Source: CAYSND01 sp964642235
GTDB lineage: Bacteria > Bacteroidota > Bacteroidia > Bacteroidales > UBA932
Reading direction: 5' to 3'
Assembly: GCA_964642235.1 (NCBI GenBank)
Contig: CAZXOP010000062.1
Span: forward strand, 1-11,266
Length of the DNA: 11,266 nt
Shown here: piece after piece, positions 1 to 7,362 of the stretch
Numbering within the stretch: the stretch's first letter is position 1
Layout of the letters: every line of letters begins with the position of its first letter
Position numbers and translations under genes: made by a program
Notes under the pieces: model-generated
Database searches by the model: none
Seen by the model: only the letters and a program-made list of their open reading frames with translations
Told to the model about the DNA's origin: nothing

Positions 1-2052
1 CGGAGTACCAAAAAGTCGATTTAAAACTCTTCTCATGCAGTACTCTCCTTGAAGACCTCTCATCTGCATTCTATTCAGGCAGAAAACTAAAATACACCTC
101 CGACAAGTCCTCTTCCCCACTCAAAACCCCCTCCGGCACCTGGGTGAAAAACACCTCCAAGCCCTATGAAATAGAGAAAGGGCTCCAGGGGCGTCACATT
201 GCCCTATGGCAGAGCCACGGTTTCTATTATGAGCAGAAGCTCCTTAGGTGGGAGTGGCAACGCGCTCGGATCTTCCAAACGGTCGAAGACCTTTATACTC
301 AGAGTTATGTCCTCCCCTTTTTAGTCCCAATGCTTGAAAATTCAGGTGCCTTCGTTGCACTTCCGCGGGAGCGCGACCCTCAGAAAATCGAGGTTATTAT
401 AGACAATGACTCCTCTACACCATTTCCTTCTTATACCGAGACCTCCTCTTCTAAAGAGGGGTGGCAGACCACCTCCCTCCCCGGTTTTGCAAACCCTAAG
501 GCCTCTTATGAGACTGGCGAGAACCCTTTCAGGATGGGAACTGCACGTCAAATCGAGCAGGTCCCCTCTTCGAAGGATGAGTCCACTATCTTCTGGTCGG
601 CTTCGATTCCCTCCTCGGGCGAGTATGCGGTTTACATCTCATACCAGTCACTTCCAAATAGCTCTGAATCAGTTGAATACAATGTTATTCACAATGGTGG
701 GGAGACCTCTTTTACTGTGAATCAAAAAATGGGGGGTGGAACTTGGGTTTACCTGGGTGACTTCTCTTTTTCAAAGAACTCCCCTACTCAAGGGGTTCTT
801 CTGACCAATCGCACCCCTGAAGGCTCAAAGCACCATTCGGGCAGAATTGTTACTGCGGATGCAGTTAAAATCGGAGGTGGAATGGGGAACATTGCCCGAA
901 CTCTCGGAGAAGCACCTACGCAAAACAAACCCTCTGCCACAGCACAAAACCTCCTTTCGGAGTACCTTAGTTCCAATAACTTAGGTGCCAACCATGATGA
1001 GCTAAAGAACACTCAGGCTCCCATAAAAAAGGTACGTAAGGCTCAGACAGAGGCGGAGGCCCCCTTTACCCCCTACTCGGAGATCTCAGGGTACCCACGC
1101 ATCACCGAAGGGGCCCGTTATTGGCTTCAGTGGGCAGGATTTGCCGACACGGTTTATACCCCCAATAAAAATATGAACGACTACAATGACGACTATATGT
1201 CGCGTGGTCGTTGGGTAAATGTCCTTTCAGGTGGGTCACGGGTTAATCCCAAGCAAGAAGGGTTTAATGTCCCTCTCGATCTTGCAATGGCATTCCACAC
1301 AGATGCAGGGACCACCATCAATGACTCCATTATCGGAACTCTCGCCATCTATACCCAATTTTCTGATGGGAAAAGCACCTACCCTACAGGTGAAAGAAGA
1401 ATCCTCTCCCGTGAACTTACTGACCTGATTCAGACACAGATAGTAGATGATATTCGAGCCACTTACGAGCCAAAATGGGTGCGCAGGCTCCTTTGGGATC
1501 GCTCTTACAGCGAATCGCGTTCCCCAGAAATCCCCTCTATCCTTCTCGAACTCCTTTCACATCAGAACTTTGCAGATATGAGGTATGGGCTTGACCCCGC
1601 TTTCCGTTTTACTGTAAGCCGTGCAATATATAAAGGGATGTTGAAATTCCTCTCTGTCCGCTATGACTTTGATTATATTGTTCAGCCACTCCCGCCCCGT
1701 GCATTTTCCGTAACATTGGATAAATCCGCCCAAAACTCTGTTACACTTAGTTGGGAGCCGGTTCTTGACCCCCTTGAACCGACCGCCAAAGCAGAGAAAT
1801 TTATTGTTTACACCCGTATTTCAGATCCTGCCTCCCCTGATAAAGGGGGCTTTGACAATGGAACCATTGTCGAAGGGACCACCTGCACCCTCCCTGTCGA
1901 AGCAGGAAAGATTTATAGTTACAAGGTAGCTGCCCTCAATGAAGGCGGGGTCTCTTTCCCCTCCGAAATTCTCTCCGCAGGGTTTTCAAAAGAGGGAACT
2001 GCTTCCATACCTACCGTATTGGTCATCAATGCCTTTGACCGCATCTCAGCAC
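1..2052 (+). CDS. Multidomain Amidase_3-like protein with golvesin/Xly CBD-like insertion and FN3 domain (5' partial, cut by gap)
   Basis: The frame is open from base 3, so the true start lies before the window; the GTG at 144 is internal. Residues below are counted from that GTG. The N-terminal fold matches zinc-dependent N-acetylmuramoyl-L-alanine amidases (Amidase_3), which cut the amide bond between MurNAc and the stem peptide. Putative ligands are His25 (QSHG, 216-218), Glu48 (TVEDLYT, 285-287) and His385 (FHTDAG, 1296-1298), with catalytic Glu469 (LLELLSHQN, 1548-1550). Between the first two and last two sits an inserted beta-rich domain, about residues 83-248. It has golvesin/xanthan-lyase CBD-like features: EVIIDND, GENPF, FWSASIPSSGEYAVYISY and a final TADAVKIGGG. 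A fibronectin type III domain follows at about 517-617. The gene then hits the N gap and resumes at 2063. Such proteins are often named xanthan lyase or golvesin-domain protein; the amidase activity is inferred from residue pattern only. Confidence 0.8.
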
Positions 2053-2062
2053 NNNNNNNNNN
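2053..2062. other. Assembly gap (10 Ns)
   Basis: Ten Ns interrupt one coding sequence. Upstream reading leaves one unpaired base (C at 2052), while the downstream frame starts a clean codon at 2063. The true missing length must therefore be 2 modulo 3, whereas ten is 1 modulo 3. The run is a placeholder and not a measured length. The upstream end (VINAFDRISA) and downstream start (SFATRDSSRGGF) look close to contiguous, so the real gap may be only a few codons. Confidence 0.95.
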
Positions 2063-3220
2063 TCCTTTGCCACTCGCGACTCCTCCCGCGGAGGGTTCCT
2101 AAACTCCCTCGATGCAGGGGTTCCCTACCTTCGCGACTACTCATTTATCGGAGGACAACACGAGTTTCGCAGACACGTCCCTTGGATGGATGACGATGCC
2201 CCGGGCTTCGGAGCCTCTTATGCCAATTACGAAACAAAAATCGTTGCCGGAAACACCTTTGACTACCCGTTGAAACATGGTATTGCAATACTTGCCGCAG
2301 GGTATAACTTCGTCTCCACCAGTCGCGACGCAATAACTTTAGGTGCAGTTTCCATGAAAGAGTACCCCATCGCAGATATTATCCTCGGAAAACAGGTTAA
2401 GACAATGGTGGGTCGTCACGGAGCTTCGGAGATAAAATATGAAGCCTTCCCCATTGCATTCCAAAAGGCAATATCTGACTACACCTCCGGCGGTGGGAAT
2501 ATAATCCTCTCTGGTTCTTACATTGCTTCCGATATTTGGGATCGCATCTATGAGGAGAAAGCCCCTATTACTGAGAATACCAATGTCAAATCGGTAATGT
2601 CAGAGATGCTTCGCCTCTCAAGACAATTAGACAATTCCCTTAAGTCACTCGATGACTCTTCACTCGAGGCACTCCGATTAAATGACTCTCTCGGTTTCTC
2701 CTACTATCAAAGCGATCCCGCCACACTCTCGAATATCCGTGCAAAACTCCTTAAAAGTAAGGCATATATAGACTCCACCAGGGCTTCTCTGAACTCTTCG
2801 ATAGCTGATATAACCAGATTTGAAAGTGGGATTGACCATAATGACCGCAGTCGCGATTTCGCAATGAATGTCCTCAAATACCGTTGGATGACCCACTATG
2901 CCTCTGCCACAGGGGAAGTTAAAGCTGCCCAGAACCCCTACTCTATCGGCTACACCGACTCCCTTGCCTCTGCACGTTACTCATTCTTCAATACCCCGAA
3001 TGAGTTTTCGTATTGTGTTGAATCCCCTGACGGCATTAACCCTGTCGGGCCCAATGCTTGGACGATCTTCCGCTATGCAGACAATAATATCTCCGCAGGA
3101 GTTGCCTACCGAGGTACCACCTACCGCTCCATTGCCCTTGGCTTCCCAATCGAATCCCTCCACACCCAAGAGCAAATCAACACCCTCCTCGCCGACCTCC
3201 TCCGCTTCCTCCGGAAATAG
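2063..3220 (+). CDS. C-terminal part of the same amidase/golvesin-domain protein (GATase/ThuA-like domain)
   Basis: This is the continuation of the gene before the gap, not a separate gene: the frame is open from 2063 without a stop, and the first ATG at 2186 lies inside conserved sequence (PWMDDDAPGFGASYANYE). The 385 visible residues look like a Rossmann-type class I glutamine-amidotransferase/ThuA-like domain. Hydrophobic strands are present in DIILGKQV and GGGNIILSGSYIASDIWD, with a closing segment ALGFPIESLHTQEQ followed by a terminal helix (LLADLLRFLRK). A helical, Ser/Leu-rich insertion of roughly 90 residues (about bases 2545-2850) interrupts the domain. No catalytic Cys of a true amidotransferase is evident, so it may be non-enzymatic or carbohydrate-related. 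The gene ends with TAG at 3218-3220. Domain assignment is by eye and moderate; membership in the same protein is near certain. Confidence 0.75.
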   Translation, partial: SFATRDSSRGGFLNSLDAGVPYLRDYSFIGGQHEFRRHVPWMDDDAPGFGASYANYETKIVAGNTFDYPLKHGIAILAAGYNFVSTSRDAITLGAVSMKEYPIADIILGKQVKTMVGRHGASEIKYEAFPIAFQKAISDYTSGGGNIILSGSYIASDIWDRIYEEKAPITENTNVKSVMSEMLRLSRQLDNSLKSLDDSSLEALRLNDSLGFSYYQSDPATLSNIRAKLLKSKAYIDSTRASLNSSIADITRFESGIDHNDRSRDFAMNVLKYRWMTHYASATGEVKAAQNPYSIGYTDSLASARYSFFNTPNEFSYCVESPDGINPVGPNAWTIFRYADNNISAGVAYRGTTYRSIALGFPIESLHTQEQINTLLADLLRFLRK

Positions 3221-3254
3221 CCGGGAGTGCGGAACGGAGTCTGAAAGCGATAAA

Positions 3255-3326
3255 AGAATATGCTTATAGAGTTAAGGAACTTGGTGAGCGAAGAGTCGAA
3301 CCTTCCGTACTCTATAAGCATATTCT
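3255..3326. repeat. 18-bp perfect inverted repeat with 36-nt loop
   Basis: The arms 3255-3272 and 3309-3326 are exact reverse complements (AGAATATGCTTATAGAGT / ACTCTATAAGCATATTCT). Inside the loop GGAA (3276-3279) pairs with TTCC (3303-3306) and GGT (3283-3285) can pair with ACC (3300-3302), so a nested hairpin is possible. It lies 34 bases after the amidase-gene stop. The 3' flank (CTCTTGAAAGG) is not T-rich, so it is not a canonical intrinsic terminator. It could act as an RNA-stabilising 3' hairpin or be a small palindromic or MITE-like repeat. Confidence 0.75.
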
Positions 3327-3352
3327 CTTGAAAGGTTTAGATTATCACCGTC

Positions 3353-3386
3353 CCTCCTTTCCCAAAGGGGGATTATAGGGGGGGGG
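3353..3386. repeat. GC-rich hairpin followed by a G9 tract
   Basis: Bases 3353-3360 can pair with 3364-3371 around a CCC loop (one G-T pair), followed by ATTATA and nine Gs at 3378-3386. It sits between the 18-bp inverted repeat and htpG. The layout resembles short dispersed CCTCCTTT...AAAGGGGG palindromes common in non-coding DNA of Bacteroidales-type drafts; that likeness is from memory and unverified here. The G9 run is liable to slippage and to sequencing error. Confidence 0.5.
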
Positions 3387-3401
3387 TAAAATAAATGTCA
3401 T

Positions 3402-3434
3402 TTTGTCAGCCGTTTCCCCTTGGTACATCTTTTG
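3402..3434 (+). promoter_or_regulatory. Weak candidate Bacteroidetes promoter for htpG
   Basis: TTTG at 3402-3405 and a second TTTG at 3431-3434 have the spacing expected for the Bacteroidetes -33 (TTTG) and -7 (TAnnTTTG) elements. The -7 copy reads ATCTTTTG, so the TA is not matched. It would give a leader of about 30 bases before the ATG at 3473. This is a pattern match only. Confidence 0.3.
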
Positions 3435-3472
3435 CCAAATGAGTCTGTAGAAAATATTTAATACAGATCTAT

Positions 3473-5551
3473 ATGGACAATAACGAAACTAAAAAGACAA
3501 CGACACAGAAAGGGACTATCGGTGTAACCACCGAAAATATTTTCCCTATCATTAAAAAATTTCTTTATTCAGACCACGAGATATTCCTACGTGAGTTAGT
3601 AGCAAATGCGGTAGATGCGACCCAGAAAATGAAAGCACTTGCTAACAGTGGCGACTTTAAAGGCGAACTTGGAGACCTAACTATCCGTATCGAATCCGAT
3701 CCCGATAAAAAGACTATAAAAATAATCGATAGTGGAATCGGAATGACAGCCGAAGAGGTCGAAAAGTATATAAACCAAATAGCCTTCTCATCTGCAGGAG
3801 AGTTTTTAGATAAATATAAAGACCAGATTGGTAACATTATAGGTCATTTCGGCTTGGGGTTTTACAGCTCATTCATGGTGGCTAAAAAGGTGGTTATTAA
3901 CACCCTCTCTTGGAAAGAAGATGCCAAGGCAGTTAAATGGGAGTGTAAAGGTGACCCCGAATTTACTATGAGTGTCGGGAAGAAAACAGAGAGAGGAACA
4001 GAGATTACCCTCCACTTAGATGATGACAATAAAGAGTTTGCCGAGAGTTCAAAGATTACAGAACTTCTAAACAAGTACTGTAAATTTATGCCTATTCCTA
4101 TCGCTTTCGGAAAAGAGCAGGAGTGGAAAGATAAAAAATATGTTGACACAGACCGCGACAAGATAATAAACAGCACCCTCCCTATTTGGACCCAAAAACC
4201 TACAGAGTTAAAAGAAGAGGACTATATGTCATTCTATCGTGAACTCTACCCGATGCAGGAAGACCCCCTATTCTACATTCATCTTAATGTGGACTACCCA
4301 TTTAACCTTACAGGAGTCCTCTATTTCCCTAAGATTAAGGACAAAATGGATGTTTCGAGAAACAAGATTCAACTCTACTGTAACCAGATGTTCGTAACCG
4401 ACTCAGTAGAAAATATTGTTCCCGATTTCCTTACACTATTACATGGAGTTATAGACTCTCCCGATATCCCTCTGAACGTATCGAGAAGTTATCTTCAGGA
4501 GGATAAAGATGTAAAAAAGATCTCCACATATATAACCAAAAAGGTAGCTGACCGCCTTGAAGAGATTTATAAAAACGAAAGGACAGTATTCGAGGAGCGT
4601 TGGGATAACCTTAAAATCTTCATTGAGTACGGAATGTTAACAGATGAAAAATTCTCCGAAAGGGCAATGAATTTTGCACTCTTAAAGAACACTGACGGAA
4701 AATTCTTCAACTACGATGATTATAAAAAGGGTGTGGAGAGCACTCAGACAGATAAAAATAAGAAGTTAGTCTATCTCTACTCCACAAACCCCGTTGAACA
4801 ATACTCCTACATTGAGGTTGCTAAAAATCGTGGTTACGATGTCCTTCTATTCGATTGTCAGCTTGACTCCCACTTCGTTAACCTCTTAGAGAGCAAACTA
4901 AAAGATACCACCTTCTCAAGAGTTGACGCAGATAGCATAGATAAACTTATTCAAAAAGAGGAGATTAGCAAACCGGACATTAGTTCTGTAGAGGAGAGTG
5001 ATCTCTCATCTATCTTCCAATCGGTACTACCCCAAGGGAAAAATTATACTGTAACTGCTGAAAATCTCGGAGAGACAGCCCAACCTATCCTAATCACACA
5101 GTCAGAATTTATGCGCCGTTATCGCGAAATGTCTGCTATGGGTGGTGGAATGAACTTCTACGGAGAGTTACCTGAGTCATATAATATCAGTATTAATCTT
5201 GAACACCCCCTTATCCAAAGAATACTTGATCAGAAGAGAAGTGAAACAGCCGACAAGGGAAGTGAGTTGGAGAGTAAGAAAGTTGAATTACAGTCCTCTC
5301 TCGATAAGATTAACGAGACGAACAAAGGTAAAAAAGAGGATGAAATCGCGACCACAGATAAAGACGAACGTTCAAGACTCGAAAAAGAGATTTCAGATAT
5401 AACTGTCGAGAGAAAAAATATAATGGAGGGTTTTGCCAAGGATAATAGACTTACCCAACAGGTAACTGACCTTGCCCTTTTGGCCAATAATATGCTTAAA
5501 GGGAAAGAATTAAACGATTTTATAAAAAGATCTACTGAGGTATTATTATAA
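3473..5551 (+). CDS. htpG: Molecular chaperone HtpG (Hsp90 family)
   Basis: This is the cytosolic ATP-dependent Hsp90 chaperone, which works as a homodimer to remodel client proteins with the DnaK system. At 692 aa it is near the usual length for Bacteroidetes HtpG. The N-terminal GHKL ATPase domain shows FLRELVANAVDA (catalytic Glu41, Asn45), the IIDSGIGMT loop (Asp86, Gly90) and the lid GHFGLGFYSSFMVA starting at Gly124. The middle domain contains DVSRNKIQLYCNQMFVTDSV and LNVSRSYLQ, where Arg338 corresponds to the ATP-sensing arginine. The C-terminal dimerisation region carries a Lys/Glu-rich helical stretch (about 590-655) before DLALLANNMLKGKELNDFIK; this charged insertion is normal for Bacteroidetes homologues. 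No Shine-Dalgarno is seen before the ATG, as is usual in this phylum. It stands alone between non-coding segments, consistent with its own transcription unit. Identification is essentially certain. Confidence 0.98.
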   Translation: MDNNETKKTTTQKGTIGVTTENIFPIIKKFLYSDHEIFLRELVANAVDATQKMKALANSGDFKGELGDLTIRIESDPDKKTIKIIDSGIGMTAEEVEKYINQIAFSSAGEFLDKYKDQIGNIIGHFGLGFYSSFMVAKKVVINTLSWKEDAKAVKWECKGDPEFTMSVGKKTERGTEITLHLDDDNKEFAESSKITELLNKYCKFMPIPIAFGKEQEWKDKKYVDTDRDKIINSTLPIWTQKPTELKEEDYMSFYRELYPMQEDPLFYIHLNVDYPFNLTGVLYFPKIKDKMDVSRNKIQLYCNQMFVTDSVENIVPDFLTLLHGVIDSPDIPLNVSRSYLQEDKDVKKISTYITKKVADRLEEIYKNERTVFEERWDNLKIFIEYGMLTDEKFSERAMNFALLKNTDGKFFNYDDYKKGVESTQTDKNKKLVYLYSTNPVEQYSYIEVAKNRGYDVLLFDCQLDSHFVNLLESKLKDTTFSRVDADSIDKLIQKEEISKPDISSVEESDLSSIFQSVLPQGKNYTVTAENLGETAQPILITQSEFMRRYREMSAMGGGMNFYGELPESYNISINLEHPLIQRILDQKRSETADKGSELESKKVELQSSLDKINETNKGKKEDEIATTDKDERSRLEKEISDITVERKNIMEGFAKDNRLTQQVTDLALLANNMLKGKELNDFIKRSTEVLL

Positions 5552-5568
5552 AATTTATTTTATTTTTT

Positions 5569-5576
5569 TATATTTG
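5569..5576 (+). promoter_or_regulatory. Candidate Bacteroidetes -7 box (TATATTTG)
   Basis: An exact TAnnTTTG match lies in the 47-base AT-rich gap between htpG and the serine hydrolase gene. It would start transcription about 15 bases before the ATG at 5599. No TTTG-type -33 element is seen about 20 bases upstream, which lowers confidence. Confidence 0.45.
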
Positions 5577-5598
5577 TGGCTATTAATATCATAATAGT

Positions 5599-6651
5599 AT
5601 GAAACGAATTGCCATTATACTCTCTCTAATTTTAGTAGCGTCTTCCTGCGATGAGCAGAAGACGCTTACTTATTATACCGCTTCAGTAACTAAAATAGCT
5701 AACGAAGCAGGAATACCCTCCCTGACACTCCGATACACCAAACGGAATAAAGCCATCCAAATCAGTGTCCCTGCCAAAACAGACTCCCCTGAAAGAGTCT
5801 ATCAGGCAGCCTCTCTCTCTAAACCTGTCTTTGCCTACATAGTCCTTAAAATGGCAGAAAACAATGAGATAGATCTCGATAAACCCATTGCTGAATATAC
5901 TGACATTGACCGCTTTGAGAACAAAGAATGGGCTTCTCTGATAACTCCCCGAATGGTACTTACACATCGTTCAGGCCTTCCCGATTGGTGCGCTCCCCCC
6001 TCCTCGGATGAGTGGGTAACCTCCCCTATTTTCTTCTCTTTTCGCCCTGACTCCTGTTTTGGATACTCCGGCGAGGCGTTTGCCTTTTTACAGAGAGCAG
6101 TCGAAAAAATACTTGGTAAAGATATCCAACAGATAGCCCAAGAGAGGGTCTTTATCCCATTTGATATGCCCAATACCAGCTACCAATGGGAACCCGAATA
6201 TGCCTCCACTGCAGTTGACGGATATAATAGAGAGGGGGAAAATCGCGGTCCCGGAACATTTACACGCCAAAATGTTGCCTATACACTTAGGACAACAGCC
6301 TCAGACTATACAAAATTCCTTAAGGTAATAATGGATTACCCCACTATCCACAATGTCCCCTCTGACACAGAGCCCGCAAAATATTACCTCGACAGAGTTC
6401 GTGATGCCGACCAACATATCTTCTGGGGACTTGGAGTGGGAACTGAGGTTAATCCACAGTTTGGAAAGGTTATTTGGCATTGGGGAGATAATGGTAATTA
6501 CAAATGTCTCTTCCTTATTATCCCCTCTAAGAACTCCACACTCGTCTATTTTACCAATAGTGCAAAGGGACACGATATCATCGACCAGATACTTCCAATA
6601 TTTTTTAAAAACAAAAAACCCTTTGCCATCTCCTCCTGGATTAACGATTAA
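5599..6651 (+). CDS. Serine hydrolase lipoprotein, beta-lactamase/class C PBP fold
   Basis: This 350-aa protein belongs to the large serine beta-lactamase-like family, which includes class C beta-lactamases, D-aminopeptidases, esterases and low-molecular-weight PBPs. It starts with a lipoprotein signal peptide (MKRIAIILSLILVASSC, lipid-acceptor Cys17), so it should be membrane-anchored, facing the periplasm or surface. The nucleophile motif is SLSK (Ser72, Lys75). The second-motif Tyr is Tyr156 in GYSGEAFAFLQ, where the usual Asn of YxN is replaced by Gly. The third motif is HWG (His294) in HWGDNGNYK in place of KTG. The family signature MVLTHRSGLPDW is also present. The HxG third motif and the lack of YxN argue for an esterase or peptidase rather than a true antibiotic-inactivating beta-lactamase; the substrate cannot be told from sequence. 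It is followed by a strong terminator and appears monocistronic. Confidence 0.92.
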   Translation: MKRIAIILSLILVASSCDEQKTLTYYTASVTKIANEAGIPSLTLRYTKRNKAIQISVPAKTDSPERVYQAASLSKPVFAYIVLKMAENNEIDLDKPIAEYTDIDRFENKEWASLITPRMVLTHRSGLPDWCAPPSSDEWVTSPIFFSFRPDSCFGYSGEAFAFLQRAVEKILGKDIQQIAQERVFIPFDMPNTSYQWEPEYASTAVDGYNREGENRGPGTFTRQNVAYTLRTTASDYTKFLKVIMDYPTIHNVPSDTEPAKYYLDRVRDADQHIFWGLGVGTEVNPQFGKVIWHWGDNGNYKCLFLIIPSKNSTLVYFTNSAKGHDIIDQILPIFFKNKKPFAISSWIND

Positions 6652-6674
6652 TCGTTTCTAAATTTTTAACGATT
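6643..6674. repeat. AACGATT heptamer cluster overlapping the stop codon
   Basis: AACGATTAATCGTT (6643-6656) is a perfect 14-base palindrome containing the TAA stop of the serine hydrolase gene. A third copy of AACGATT lies at 6668-6674 and forms an inverted pair with 6650-6656 across 11 bases. A partial copy (ACGATTA) follows the terminator at 6739-6745. It may be a protein-binding site, an accessory RNA hairpin, or chance in AT-rich DNA. Confidence 0.4.
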
Positions 6675-6685
6675 TTATATAATCA

Positions 6686-6738
6686 TACCCCCTCTTTAAT
6701 TAGAAAATTTCTATAAAAAGAGGGGGTACGTTTTTTTT
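6686..6738 (+). terminator. Intrinsic (Rho-independent) terminator
   Basis: A 12-bp perfect stem (TACCCCCTCTTT at 6686-6697 with AAAGAGGGGGTA at 6717-6728) encloses a 19-base AT-rich loop. Two bases later comes a run of eight Ts (6731-6738). This is a clear terminator for the serine hydrolase transcript and insulates the fimbrial operon that begins about 60 bases further on. Confidence 0.9.
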
Positions 6739-6771
6739 ACGATTAGGCACACTCTTCCTTTTGGACGCATC

Positions 6772-6779
6772 TATTTTTG
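6772..6779 (+). promoter_or_regulatory. Candidate Bacteroidetes -7 box for the fimbrial operon (TATTTTTG)
   Basis: An exact TAnnTTTG match lies after the terminator and 20 bases before the ATG at 6800. It would give a very short leader. No matching -33 TTTG is seen at the expected distance, so the call rests on the -7 box and on its position between a terminator and the first operon gene. Confidence 0.4.
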
Positions 6780-6799
6780 CTTGCGAAATCAAAAGGAGT

Positions 6800-7357
6800 A
6801 TGAGAACTATTTTTTCGATAATCATCATCTGTTTAGGGTCCCTTACCCTTAATGCCAATGCACAGAAAATGAGCTTTGGCACTAATGGTATTGGTTATCT
6901 TGCTTTGGGTACCATCAATGGTGAGTTTTCAGTAGGACTTTCACGAAACTGGAGCATACTCCTGAGTGGTGCCTATAACCCATTTACATATAATAAGGAG
7001 AGTGAAAGACAATTCCAACATAAAGAGGCGACAGTGGCTCTCGGCACCAGATACTGGCCCTGGCACCTCTTCTCGGGGTGGTTTATGGGGAGCAGAATAC
7101 TCGCCTCGCAATACAACCGCGGTGGATTACTGACCCCGACTTCGGAAGAGGGGGAGTTGATAGGGATAGGTCTGAATGGGGGGTATTCATTAATGATAGC
7201 TAAAAATATAAATATAGAATTTGGAGCGGGAGTACTATTCGGTGGGAGACAATACACCTCCTATGAATGCCCTCGATGTGGTCGGATAATTAGTCAAAGT
7301 AAAAAATTCTTTATCTCCCCAGATAACCTCCTGCTCCAATTTGTTATACTATTCTAA
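6800..7357 (+). CDS. DUF3575-type outer-membrane protein, first gene of the fimbrial operon
   Basis: A 185-aa exported protein. The ATG at 6800 is chosen over the upstream TTG at 6761 because it opens directly into a signal peptide (MRTIFSIIIICLGSLTLNANA) with an ANA|Q cleavage site after residue 21. AAAAGGAG precedes it, though only one base away. The mature part is made of alternating amphipathic strands: NGIGYLALGTINGEFSVGL, NWSILLSGAYNPFTY, EATVALGTRYWPW and LIGIGLNGGYSLMI. It ends in a hydrophobic strand closing with Phe (LLLQFVILF), typical of an outer-membrane beta-barrel. A CPRCG motif (Cys157, Cys160) near the C-terminus and the overall pattern match DUF3575 proteins of Bacteroidales. 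These commonly lie beside fimbrial genes; their biochemical role is not established. The next gene starts 5 bases after its stop. Confidence 0.85.
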   Translation: MRTIFSIIIICLGSLTLNANAQKMSFGTNGIGYLALGTINGEFSVGLSRNWSILLSGAYNPFTYNKESERQFQHKEATVALGTRYWPWHLFSGWFMGSRILASQYNRGGLLTPTSEEGELIGIGLNGGYSLMIAKNINIEFGAGVLFGGRQYTSYECPRCGRIISQSKKFFISPDNLLLQFVILF

Positions 7358-7362
7358 AAATA

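Noticed and set aside
144..146. GTG as start of the amidase gene
   Set aside because: The same frame is open back to base 3 with protein-like sequence, so the gene begins before the window.
406..720. 104-codon + strand open frame in another phase
   Set aside because: Pro/Arg/Ser-rich low-complexity translation, fully inside the golvesin-like domain coding region.
3281..3308. tRNA T-arm-like motif (GGTTCGACTC) on the - strand within the inverted-repeat loop
   Set aside because: Only three base pairs of the T stem form, and no anticodon arm, D arm or acceptor stem can be drawn around it.
3255..3326. Integron attC site or transposon end
   Set aside because: No attC core-site bases, no integrase or transposase gene, and no target-site duplication is visible.
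6761..6799. TTG start for the DUF3575-type gene
   Set aside because: The ATG at 6800 opens directly into the signal peptide, and the -7 box at 6772-6779 would lie inside the longer version.
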